Part shown: one piece after another, positions 24,170 through 34,110 of the stretch
Layout of the letters: each line of letters begins with the position of its first letter
Numbering within the stretch: the first letter of the stretch is position 1
From: Carettochelys insculpta
Lineage: Eukaryota; Chordata; Testudines; Carettochelyidae
Length of the DNA stretch: 64,000 nucleotides
Reading direction: 5' to 3'
Assembly: GCF_033958435.1 (NCBI RefSeq)
Contig: NC_134137.1
Location: forward strand, 226,403,501 to 226,467,500
Program-made: the position numbers and the translations under genes
The notes under the pieces: generated by a model
Seen by the model: the letters and a program-made list of their open reading frames with translations, nothing else
What the model was told of the DNA's origin: nothing
The model's database searches: none

Positions 24170-24335
24170 GACCATGTGAGTAGGTGGTAGGGCTCACAGG
24201 TGCTATCTTTGGCTGTCCCTCAGATTCAGTGAGGATGTTGGCCGTGCCATGTCAGGGTGATGTGCCTCAATTTTCCTGCCTGTAAAATGGGGATGATACT
24301 GACTAATCCACCAAGCAGGGAGACAATTATAATTA
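24170..24335 (+). repeat. MIR SINE
   Basis: 'TGCCTCAATTTTCCTGCC' followed by TGTAAAATGGGGATGATACT is a clear MIR core. Confidence 0.75.
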
Positions 24336-24608
24336 CGATGTCATGGCAGTGCCTCAAGGCTAGTCAAGAGCGAGGCCCTATTATGAGAGTCATGGCAAGC
24401 AGCTATAGCAAGAGACAGTCCCTTCCCCGCGGAGCTAAATATAGATCAGACAGAGGTGGGTGAAAGAAAGGAGTCGCACCTACAAACCGAGAGAGAAGAG
24501 ATGTGCTTCGCAAAGGGTACGGCATGACCACAGCATTATTTGTGATGGTGATTTCAAGCGTCTGGGTTGGGACTAGTGAGGAGAAGATTAGCTAAGCACA
24601 AAAACAAA

Positions 24609-24888
24609 ATGTGTCTACACTAGAACTGGTGGGGTGATTACCGGCGACTCACGCTGAGCCACAGCCTACACTAAAGCGTTGCTGTGGCAGTGCTTTGCGG
24701 TGAAAGTGGGGCCACCGCACCAGGGCGGACAGCGAGCTCCCCCGGCGCTTTCTGTAAACTACCTGAGCCAGGGAGCCAGTTTACACTGGCACTGTGCAGC
24801 ACTGGCAAATCCTGTGCTGGGAGAGGTGAGTTTTCACACCCCTGCGCAAGAAGCTGCAGCACAGTAAAGCGGCAGTGTAGACACGGCC
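24609..24888. mobile_element. Harbinger-type MITE
   Basis: The left TGTGTCTACACTAGAAC and the right end, whose inverse reads GGCCGTGTCTACACTGCC, form terminal inverted repeats of the 'GTCTACAC' type seen elsewhere here. The right flank TAA fits a TWA target. The left boundary is degraded. Confidence 0.6.
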
Positions 24889-24891
24889 TAA

Positions 24892-25879
24892 CTCCAATCA
24901 CACTGGCGTGCGGCCTAACAGAGTGTTGCCATGGCAGCACAAGCAGCTAGCTGGGCTGAGTAGGTGCTGGTCTGTATCAGCATTACAGCTTGCACGCTGG
25001 TGCTGGAAATGGCTCCCTTAGCTCACGTGTGGCCATAACTGACTGAAGGGAGAGGGAATGAGGGCATAATAAGGCTGCGGCAAAGAGACTGGGAGGAGCT
25101 AAGTGCAAACGGCCATTCGGCAATGAAAGCCTACTGAAACTTTAGACGGCAGCCTGATGACAGCATCAGTGTCCCACAGTCCCCGCTGAAACTGCAGCGG
25201 TTCTGCTCATGGCAGTTCCTTGCCCTGGTGCTCTCACAAATGGGGGGTGGCCACTGCAAGTGCCGTGTCCACAGACAAACCGACCAGCATAGGAGTGCCT
25301 CCTTAAACTGCTTCTCCAGCTGCAGAGTTTAATTTGGGCCAGTCACACAGTTTGTGCTCCCCTGTAGCTGAATGGGTTTTGCACTGGACATAGCTAAAGC
25401 AGTACAACCCCTAGTGTGGATGCTGTTACACTGGTATATGGGTAGTTATAACACTGTGGCTTAGCCTTGTAATTCTACACTATAAAGTGGACCACCACCT
25501 GGCTGTAGACAAACTCTTAATGTGTGTAACACACAGTCGATCATAGGCGTGAAGGCGCGATGCAAGCACAAGCATTCTTTAACTGAAAGGGCCTTCACCA
25601 GCTATGGTATTGACACAGTTCTCTGACCCAGGAGTACACAGTGGGAGGCAGACCCACTCGGGGCCGGGGTGAAATTTTGTAAAGGGGACACAGCGCCATT
25701 GGCTGCTGTGTCTCAGGCTCATCCATCTCATTAAAAACATTGACGTATGTGACTGTTTTATGTGCGTGTATTCACATTTATATGGGGATAACATTTTTAC
25801 ATTCTACAGACTAATTTTCTTACACATGTGGAAAGGGTTTTGTTTTTGTTTTGTTCTCATATGAACATAACCAAACTTT
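24892..25879. other. Mostly unique sequence
   Basis: No gene seen. Around 25,390-25,520 words such as CACTATAAAGTGGACC hint at a decayed MITE. Unproven. Confidence 0.35.
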
Positions 25880-25981
25880 CCATTGGGTTTGGATTACATT
25901 AGACAGGCCACGGGGAGGCGGGCAAGCCACTAATTGCAGGACAAAATGTGGCACTCGAAATATAAAGTTTGCTGACCCCTG
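25880..25981 (-). mobile_element. hAT-type element end, truncated
   Basis: It ends AAAGTTTGCTGACCCCTG, whose inverse CAGGGGTCAGCAAACTT is a standard hAT terminus. The opposite end was not found nearby, so the copy is truncated or too diverged. Confidence 0.55.
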
Positions 25982-26628
25982 CTCTTACCAATCCTTTACT
26001 AGGAAACCTTTAAAAATGGTCTGTAAAATGAAATCTGCCCCCACCTCACCTCTCTTAAAAAAACAATTGTTATTTTTAACCTCCTGAAATAAAAAGGTGC
26101 AGCAATCTTCAATTATACTTGCGGTTAGTCTCCAGAAACACCTGGCTTCAGAGCAGCATAGGATAGATGCATGCCACAGAGCTACCCAGGCTTCCTTTGG
26201 TTCTGCACTCAGGAGATTTTCTTAGCACAACAGAAAAATCAAATTTTGAGTGGCCAAGTATTTGTATGAAAAATAGCACCTTTCCCTGTCCTGAGAAGCT
26301 ACAGCAGGCAGCCTACTTTGGCTTTCTGTTTGCACTACTTTGGCTTTCTGAACTACAAGATCTCTACCAAATATGCACAAACCTGAATTACCCACGAGGA
26401 GAAGTGAAAAAAACAAGTCGACAGAGCCAAACGAATACCCAGAGACCAGCTACTTCAAGATAGGCCCATAAAAACCAACAACTGAACACCACTGGTCATT
26501 GCCTACAGCCCCAAACTCAAACCACTACAATGCATCATTAAAGACCTACAACCCATTCTTAATCAGGATGCCACACTCCAGAAGGCCCTAGGTGACAAGC
26601 TTGTTCTCTCCGACAACCCCCCAACCTT

Positions 26629-27015
26629 ATGAGGATTCTCACCAGCAACCACAGGCTATACCACAATAATACCAACCCTGGAACTTTTCCTTGCAACAAG
26701 CCCCATTGCCAGCTTGGTCCAAATATCTATTCTGGAGATACCATCACTGGACCTAACCAGGTTATTCACAGAATCACACGCACATTCTCATTTTCCTCTA
26801 CTAACATCATATATGCCATCATGTGCCAACAATGCCCACATACTTTCTATATAGGACAAACCGTAAACACACTTCAAAAAAGAAGGAATGGACACAAAAC
26901 AAACATCAAAAAGCTCTTAACTCACAAGCCTGCCAGCCAGCACTTCAATGGAGTGGGCCAGTCTGTTAATGACCTGGCAGTCTGTGCTTTACTGAAAAGG
27001 AACTTTAAGACTTAA
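26629..27015 (+). pseudogene. Penelope-like GIY-YIG endonuclease domain fragment
   Basis: A 128-codon frame contains PCNKPHCQLGPNIYSG, then IIYAIMCQQCPHTFYIGQT, then LQKRRNGHKTNIKK and ASQHFNGVG. YAIMCQQC...FYIGQT matches the GIY-YIG nuclease signature (Y...YIG), and LQKRRNGH supplies the conserved arginine and histidine region. The paired cysteines around it are usual for the linker of animal Penelope-like elements. In the intact protein this domain nicks DNA to prime reverse transcription. Upstream, related sequence continues out of frame with stops (26,400-26,628), and the polymerase is absent. A host GIY-YIG gene such as SLX1 is unlikely, because the cysteine linker and the 3' repeat end match Penelope elements. 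Confidence 0.85.
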
Positions 27016-27261
27016 TCACCTGCAAAGAGAGAGTGCAGAGCTCTCTTTTATATTCAAATTTGACACATTAACATGTGGTTTGAACTGGGAGGCCAATTAC
27101 CTGGGCCATTATATGGACTCTTTTACATGCTTTGTTTTATCTAACTCTTGACTCCCCCCTTTGCTCACGTTGATTACAATTTTTTCTGATTTGTCAACCT
27201 TGATAACTATTTTTGGTTCTCTGTGGCTTAAATATTGAGTCTGTTCTGGTATGGCTATGGT

Positions 27262-27290
27262 CTGAAGAAGTGGGTCTATCCCACGAAAGC
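27262..27290 (+). ncRNA. Hammerhead-like core of the Penelope element
   Basis: CTGAAGA (27,262-27,268; the usual U at position 7 is A, a position known to tolerate change), an extra A, a perfect stem II GTGGG (27,270-27,274) / CCCAC (27,280-27,284), and GAAA (27,285-27,288). The following stem III is not paired (GC...CA), so the ribozyme is probably inactive. Confidence 0.5.
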
Positions 27291-27360
27291 TCATCACCTA
27301 ATAAATTATTTTGTTAGGTCTCTGAAGTGCTACTGGACTGCTTTTTTGTTTTCACATTAG

Positions 27361-27789
27361 AAAGACGTCTTTTGACAGCCATGAGACTGCTGCAAAATAA
27401 TCACTGATATCAGCGAGACCCCTTGTGGTCAGCTGTATCATAGGCATCACACAACACGGTCACACAAGTGTACATACGAACTAATTTTTGAATTTACGAA
27501 TAAATTTCACTTACCAAAAAAAACTTGCAAGTGCTGCAAAGGCCGATTTCTAGCCGACACCAGTTCAGTCATTACCAGAGATTAGCTCATTATAGCTCCT
27601 ACCTGCTCACAGGGATGAGGACCTGGGCTCACGTCAATTGAGTACAGTTTCTATTTGCTCAGCCAGAAAGACTTCCCCAGCTCAGATCTCTGCTGGGTAC
27701 ACACAGGACCCTAGTGGCAACAATTATTGGTTACCCTAAGGGGTTTAGCTAGCACAGGCTGCATTGCCCAATCAGATGTACTTAAATAA
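27361..27789. other. Unique sequence
   Basis: Nothing recognised. Confidence 0.35.
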
Positions 27790-27900
27790 TATCCCAATTT
27801 TAGAGATGGGGAAAAGCACATAGGAGAAATTAAACCCCTCACCCATGACTACATAAGGTACCAAGGTCAGAGCTAGAATCAGAACTGGGTAATTTGTGAT
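27790..27900 (-). repeat. MIR SINE (minus)
   Basis: 'TTTTAGAGATGGGGAAAAGC' and a later GGTCAGAGCTAGAATCAGAA follow the inverse MIR order. Confidence 0.6.
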
Positions 27901-27949
27901 TAAATTACTGAGTTGGACTCAGAAGATCAGTGTTGAATTCCTAAGTAAC

Positions 27950-28055
27950 AGAAACACCCTCCATGATCTGGCCTTAAGCATTTCAATTTCTCTGTGGCTC
28001 ATCTGCACATTTATAAAACGGCAATGATAATACTGCCTTTGTCCATTTACACAAT
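27950..28055 (+). repeat. MIR-like fragment (plus)
   Basis: 'TTTCAATTTCTCTGTGGCTC' followed by ATAAAACGGCAATGATAATA resembles the MIR core and 3' part. Confidence 0.5.
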
Positions 28056-28765
28056 AAACTTATAAGGGCACAAACAATGTCTTACTAAACGCACACACAG
28101 CACCTTGAGGTAGGGCCCTGATCTCTTGTAGGACCTCTGGGTGCTACCATGAAACAAATAAGAATGAACATGGGAGTTCTCAGCATCTAACCCTGCACTT
28201 AGAGTCCGGGATCGCACTTCCCTCTGGTTGAGAAACAGAGATATTTAGACTAATAATGTTAAGAGTTACAGTCTGCTTGACTGGTTTGTACACAGGTCAG
28301 TTTGAGTAAAGAAAACTGTGGTACCACCTTGCAAAAGTCTGTGTCTGCAATCAGGATTGCTAAGCATTAGTGTACATTGGGATTTTATTTTATAAGGGCT
28401 TCTCAGCATTTTAAGATTTGCTACTTACAATCCACCAATCTTAATACTTTCCAACTCCTGGTACCCATAGATGGAGTGAGCAGCTCTCACCATTTTAGCC
28501 ACTGTCATGGTGTTTTTTGTAAAGCACCAGCTCCAGGAGTCCTCCACAAGGATCTCAGCTTCAGGGCCAATAAGAGGGAAGCCCAGGAGGGCCATTTGGC
28601 CTTGATCTCACGCTCAAAGGGGCCTTGAAGTTAGAATTTCCTCATTAATTAGTGCATGGGCACAGAAAAAGGCTAGAAAATTATTTGTTAAATAAAAAAG
28701 TTAAAATTATGTCTCTTTTGGGACCTTATTTTGTTGTCACGTAGTCATCCTTTCATATTTTCTTA
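28056..28765. other. Unique sequence
   Basis: Nothing recognised. Confidence 0.35.
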
Positions 28766-28773
28766 TGGTTAGG

Positions 28774-29253
28774 CCAGGGCTGGCCAACCCACGGCACTCA
28801 AGCCGCATGCAGCTCTTTGAGCCATTAAATGCGGCTCTTCCTCAGAGCCACATGCCTAGCGTGCTGTCCGCTGCTCTGCACACATGGACCAGCGCCTGGT
28901 GGAAGAAGCACGTGGCAGCAGCAGCAGCTCTGGAGCAACGGCAGCAGTGGCTCTAGTGAGTCGCCAGCATTAAGTTAGAGCGGGCAGAGGGCATGAGGGT
29001 GCCTGGCTCTCAGGGATGGGAGGCAAACTGGGTTAGGGGAGAAAGAGAAAGGGGGTTAGGTTAGAGTGGGGGACTGGGAGTGCCCAGCTCTGGAGTGGGC
29101 ATTGAGCCATGTATTATATATTTATTTTTATGTATCTAGCTATGGATATATATTATATTGAGTGAGAGAGAGAGAGAGAGAGAGAGAGAAACCCATAATA
29201 CATGGGTCTTCGCACTCTGTGGCTTTTCATTCCTAACTGGTTGGCCGCCCCGA
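28774..29253. mobile_element. hAT-type non-autonomous element
   Basis: The left end CCAGGGCTGGCCAACC mirrors the right GGTTGGCCGCCCCGAG. Both flanks contain GTTAGG (28,768-28,773 and 29,254-29,259), which fits a diverged 8-bp duplication. The interior has TGCGGCTCTTCCTCAGAGCC-like sequence common to one vertebrate hAT group. It contains a GA microsatellite. Confidence 0.6.
29164..29190. repeat. (GA)n microsatellite
   Basis: Uninterrupted alternating G and A, about 13 units. Confidence 0.95.
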
Positions 29254-29304
29254 GTTAGGGGGCCTCAAAAGCTGGATGTGGCCTGGGCCCCTCTGGGCCT
29301 TTGA

Positions 29305-29637
29305 CGCTACGGTTACATTAGCAAATTTTGCTGACAAAACCCGAGTTTTGTCGACAAAACTGGTGGAACATCCCCAAACAAAATGAATTCTGTTGACAAA
29401 AAAGCTGCGTGGCTGCTCTGGGGGGGTACCTCCTCTCAACAGACAAGGAATCCCAAAGCTTCCAGGTGCCTGTTCTGTGGAGACAGCAGCCAGGCAGTCC
29501 ATCCACTCTGTTGACAGAGCAGAGCGCTCTCCCGATTGGCTTTGGTGTGCAGCCGCACTCTGTTGACAGAACCTTTGTCGGGAAAGCTCCTCAGACAGTG
29601 ACTTCTGTAGACAGAGCGCTGTAGCATAACAGTAGCC
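29305..29637. mobile_element. MITE with TGA target duplication
   Basis: The left end CGCTACGGTTACATTAGCAAA mirrors the right end, whose inverse reads GGCTACTGTTATGCTACAG. The flanks are TGA at 29,302-29,304 and 29,638-29,640. The interior repeats TCTGTTGACAGAGC and TTTTGTCGACAAAA words. The 3-bp duplication fits a Harbinger-type element. Confidence 0.65.
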
Positions 29638-29640
29638 TGA

Positions 29641-30299
29641 GAGGGCCTGCTCAGCTTTCCTCTAAAAAAGCAAAGAAGTTTCTAGTTCCAATAGATGCAG
29701 GGAAAAGGTTGAAAACAAACCTTAAAGGCTGGAGCACTAGAATGCGGATAAATTCCATTCCCAACACTTAAAAGAAAATCTAGTGATTTGTAAACCAGTC
29801 CCATAATTTTCAAATGCGTTGGCAACACAACTTCCTGTGAAAGGCTCTGGGTAGCGTAGTCCAACAGGCATTTCAGTGTGAGTGCCACAATTACAACTGT
29901 CACCAGAGGGCACTACAGGTTCATATTACTACAGCACAGCCATTGTTATCCAACGGGCTATGGTAGTGACATCAGCAATTTCCCAGCCCAGCAGCTGGTG
30001 TTACCTGGAGTAATTCTGTTGATTGTGATTCAGCAATGATATAATTTACAACCACCGAGGAGCTGACCCAGCATTCAGATGCTGCTCTAAGTTCGTTTGT
30101 AAGGCTTTACCAACCCAAACACAGCTGCAGGTGCTCTTTCAAGGTGAGAGTTATGAAAATTGGAAAGTGAAACTGGGCCATTTCATGGTCCATGCTGAGT
30201 GAAAACAAACCCTAAGATACAGCACAGGTGGTGAAACCATACAGTGCATTGTACAATACTTTAAACTGTAATTATTTTGCATGTTCCTAATAAAGAGAT
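29641..30299. other. Unique sequence
   Basis: Nothing recognised. Confidence 0.35.
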
Positions 30300-30440
30300 G
30301 GGAGGACTTGTGAGTTCCAGTCATATTGGCTCCCTGGGCCTCCAGTTCCCCATTTATCAAAGGGAAATAATATTTATTTGGATTAATCAGTTAATGTTTT
30401 AAAGTGTTTTCATGACAGAAGGTACTAAATAAAATGTTAA
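30300..30440 (+). repeat. MIR SINE fragment
   Basis: 'TGGGCCTCCAGTTCCCCATT' followed by TATCAAAGGGAAATAATATT matches the MIR core end. Confidence 0.6.
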
Positions 30441-30589
30441 ATAAACAATAGTCCATTGTTATTCTTTATTAGATTATTTTTGCTGTCTCCCTTCCTTAGT
30501 AATTTAAAAAAAAACTTCTTTGATCATTTTGTTTGCCTCTGGACATCAAGGGAAGCAGCATGGGGCACCCTGTCCAGTCAAGGGGGTAC

Positions 30590-30725
30590 CTGATAGAAAG
30601 CCATGATGACATGAATTTTGTTCTTGAATCAATCATTGCATGACCCTGGCCAATTCACATCCTCTCTCTGTGCATTCTTGTCCTCATCTCCATTAATGGA
30701 TGTCATGTGATTGATTATATGCTAT
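30590..30725 (+). repeat. MIR-like fragment
   Basis: 'TGCATGACCCTGGCCAATTC' followed by CTCTCTGTGCATTCTTGTCC follows the MIR order. Confidence 0.5.
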
Positions 30726-31861
30726 AAAAACACAGCGTCCAACCAGCTCTGAAGCAGTATACCAAGCCACTATACCAAATAGCCACATTATTCTGAAAAT
30801 GTAAATAATTTTGTGGGACACTCTGAACATAGTAATTCTTGTCTTTTAATGCCAACAGAATTCTTCAATGTTGCTTTTCAATTAATCCACGGAAATCATC
30901 ACATTTCACAGACATTCCATCAATGGGACACTTGACCATTTTCTTCACTGCTAAACCTCTGAAATCAGGCACAAACGTGACTGACAGCACACCTCAATTC
31001 AGCCTCCATATTTTCATACAGTAATCATTTACTTTACCTTGATGTACATTATGACAGAAAATGATGCTTCACAAAGCCATGTTGACCCAAACATGGAAAA
31101 AAAGGTTGGCAACTGCAGTTTTCAAAATACCTAACTGATCCTGTCACAAAAGTGTGAACTGGAAATCTCCATCTAGCAGATGGGTCAAATTAAAGGAAAG
31201 TAGCTTCAGAATTCAGAAAGCTCTTGCAAGGTTTATTTTTATTCTCTGCAAATTTTTGTTTTTTTATGTAAAAATTTTGAATGCAATGATTTTTGCGTAT
31301 TTATTGGTAAAGCTAACTAGCCACACTTATGTGGCTAGGATGTTGGACACCACAGCTATAAAACGTCACGTGTATGAGACAAAGCAAAAATTACAGGAAT
31401 TGAAATACCAGCCACATGTTTACTAACCATGTGCCTGCAAAAATTTGGGAGTTGAGTGCTTTTGTCTCTTTCCCTCTGGTAACAACCAAAGAAAAGGGGT
31501 TGCTATGCACAATGAGAAAAGAGGGAACAGCTGACATTCAAGAAAAGTATTAGAAGATACCTTCAAATACGGCATACGTTCGCGAACTATCTTATGAGAA
31601 CCAAAAATCATTAAGATGACTCTGGTGTGAAGAATTACAATGGAGCATGGCACAGGATATAAACTGCACTTTGATCTAAAGCTGAGAACACCTGGGTACA
31701 TGAAATACAGACAATTGAAGAAATGTGCACTCTAAGTCATGAAATTATTAAAAGAAAAAAAGGACAAAAGTGGAAAATCGGTGTGTAGTAAGCGCAGTAC
31801 CAGCAAGAGGTCCCAGCGTGAAGGCTGAGGTACAGACACATTGTCCCCAAAAAAGTTTACA
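30726..31861. other. AT-rich unique sequence
   Basis: No gene or clear repeat seen. Open frames are short and domain-free. Confidence 0.35.
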
Positions 31862-31869
31862 GTCTAAAT

Positions 31870-33023
31870 AGGGGTTCCCAAACTTTTTGTCATCACACTC
31901 CCCTTTTGATTTTTGAGAAACCCTCACACCCTCACCTCTTCTTTACCATCATCCAATCCCCCTTTAACAAAAAATACAAGTCATAATTTAAAATAAACAC
32001 AAAAACTTGGTATAAAAATGTTATTTAAAATTAAAATAAACATAAATAGTTTTTCTTGGCCCCTTGTGGGTGCCCATTGCAGCCCCAACTGGGCAGCTGC
32101 TTGAGCCCCGTGCCAGCCTCCAGAGCTGCCCATGCCAGCTGCCCGCCTGCCTGAGACCAGTGCTGCCAGAGCAGCCCACCCACCAGCTGCCAGGGCCAGC
32201 TGCCCACCAGCCACCAAGGCCAGCTGCCCACTTGCCTGCCCGCCAACTGCCTGAGCCCCGCGAGCCAAACACCCAAGCTGCGCACCCGAGTCCTATGCTG
32301 CCAAGACCAGCTGCCCGCCCACCAGCCGCCCAAGCCTCACGGTGCCAAGACCAGCCGCCTGCCCGCCAGCCGCCCAAGCTTCACGCTGCCAAGTCCAGCC
32401 GCCCACTCCCCAGCCGCCCAAGCTTCACGCTGCCAAGACCAGCCGCCCACCCCCCAGCCGCCCAAGCCCCACGCTGAAGGGGCCAGCTGACCGCCCACCA
32501 GCCTGAGCCACCTGAGCCCCGTGCTGCCAAGGCCAGCCACCCACCCACCCACTAGCCACCAGGGCCAGCTTCCCACCCACCCATCAGCTGCCTGATCACC
32601 GCAATTCTGGGGCCAGCTGTCCAAGTCCTGCATGTCCCGTGAGCTGCCTGCCTGAGCCCCTCCCCTCACCCAAAGCCAGACACCACCAGTCCCCCGCTCT
32701 TACCCCACCCCCTCCCCAGAGCCAGACAGCCCCAGCCTCCCATCTCCCATCCTACTCCTCCTCCCCACCCCACCACAAACCCACACTCAGTCACCTTTGC
32801 AGGAGGCAGCTAGCTCCATGTGGGCCTTCACCGGCTGTCTGCTTTTTATAGTGGCTGAGCCGGGTCACCCACATAAAATGGCCGGGGCTGAGAGACAGAG
32901 GCAAAGACTGGCTTTTTCTTGGGGTGGGGAATAATGGGGGGGGGCTGGGCCACCTCACCCCCCCCCTAGAGTTTTTTCACACTCCCCCCAAGGGGGCAAG
33001 ATCCCCATGTTTGGGGAACCATG
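31870..33023. mobile_element. hAT element (1.15 kb) with exact 8-bp target duplication
   Basis: The exact duplication GTCTAAAT lies at 31,862-31,869 and 33,024-33,031. The ends AGGGGTTCCCAAACTTTTT and (inverse) CATGGTTCCCCAAACAT are the classic hAT termini. The interior has no transposase. It is dominated by a GC-rich minisatellite that gives long but meaningless open frames on both strands. Confidence 0.92.
32110..32620. repeat. GC-rich minisatellite, unit about 44-50 bp
   Basis: Tandem degenerate units of the form GCTGCCAAGACCAGC, CGCCC-rich, CAGCCGCCCAAGC are clearest at 32,290-32,480, where three or four consecutive units differ by a few bases. Proline-, glycine- or tryptophan-rich translations are artefacts of the repeat. 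Confidence 0.85.
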
Positions 33024-33206
33024 GTCTAAATAAATAGGACAGATGAACAATGAGAACAGAAGCCTGGGAGGAACAGAAACTGGAAAAAGAATTAATTTCT
33101 GATTCCCACTCCGGGGCCCTGTCATCAGACTATGTTGCCTCATTTTTATTACAGGCAGTGCAGGTAGCGATGCCTGTAGGTGCCTGACACTTTTTATCGT
33201 AAGTAA

Positions 33207-33660
33207 GGCTATGTTCCTCTCACAGAGGTCATGGATTCCATGACTTTCCAGGACCTCTGTGTTATCTTCTGGGGCGGGGTTAGAGCAGCTGTCTGCTCCA
33301 GGGTTGGTGGAACAGCCAACTAATGGGAGATGGGTGGGGAGGGCAGGAGACACAGAGCTCAGCTGTTCCTGTGGTCCTGGGGCTGGACCTTGGTCAGCTG
33401 TTCACACAGGCAGGCAGAACAGCTGATTGGTGGCCAGGTCTGGGTCTAACAGAACAGCAATCCGTGGCCTGCCCAAGCTGCCACTGGGGTTGGGTCAGTC
33501 CTCCTGGGGTTGGAGCCGGCATAGTCAGCCCCTGCCACAGGAACCGCTGTGGGTCTAGAGAAGCTGTAATCCTCAGCCGCATTGGCACCCCAGAGTGTTT
33601 TTAGTAGAAGTCAGGGAGAGATCACAGACATCTGTTTTTTTTTTTGTTTGTTTGTTTTTT
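33207..33660. repeat. Unclassified interspersed repeat with terminal hairpin
   Basis: The left part forms a hairpin (CACAGAGGTCATGGATTCC ... GGACCTCTGTG). The right part reads GTAGAAGTCAGGGAGAGATC and then a T-rich run. The layout resembles a dispersed turtle repeat, class not determined. Confidence 0.45.
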
Positions 33661-33879
33661 TAATTGCCAACAGCCTGTCGATAACTTTTACTGAGGTTAT
33701 CTGTGCCAGAATCACAGCTTTATCTATTTTCAGATGCTTGGAATTTTAACAACCTTTAACATCAAGTTCGAAATCTTCAGTCCTGGCTGTGTGCCTCAGG
33801 CTGGTTAGGGGCTGAAAGGGGTAGGAACCAGGAGACAGGAAGGATAGGGGAATAGAGACAGACTACAGTGATCTGCTGA

Positions 33880-34110
33880 CAGAAGTTACTATCAGTAGAT
33901 CTCTTCCAACCAAACTTCTGCTGAAAGATTGTGGCCACACACGAAAGCAGATCGCTCTGCCAATCCGCTTTGTCGACAGAGAGCAGCCGGACTGCCTGGC
34001 CGCTCTCTCGGCAGAATGACCAACTGGAAGTGTAGCAGGTGGGGCTGCCTAGTGACCCAGAAGCCCTGTCTGACCACAGAGGGCCCACCAGAGCGTCCAT
34101 GTGGTATCAA
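33880..34110. repeat. Truncated relative of the 29.3-kb MITE
   Basis: It holds TTTGTCGACAGAGAGCAGCC and GGCAGAATGACC words similar to the interior of the element at 29,305-29,637. Ends were not found. Confidence 0.35.

Larger units (their letters stand above)
26400..27360 (+). mobile_element. Penelope-like retroelement, 5'-truncated
   Basis: The C-terminal coding part of a Penelope-like element is followed by a 3' end: a hammerhead-like CTGAAGA...GAAA segment at 27,262-27,288, then TAATAAATTATTTTGTTAGG and GTGCTACTGGACTGC. This 3' end is shared with the small palindromic insertion at 37.2 kb and the fragment at 48.5 kb. Penelope-like elements encode a telomerase-related reverse transcriptase and a GIY-YIG endonuclease. 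Here the polymerase is lost by truncation. Confidence 0.85.

Noticed and set aside
31981..32669. Tryptophan- and glycine-rich or proline-rich frames of 95-137 codons on both strands
   Set aside because: They are translations of a GC-rich minisatellite within a hAT element.
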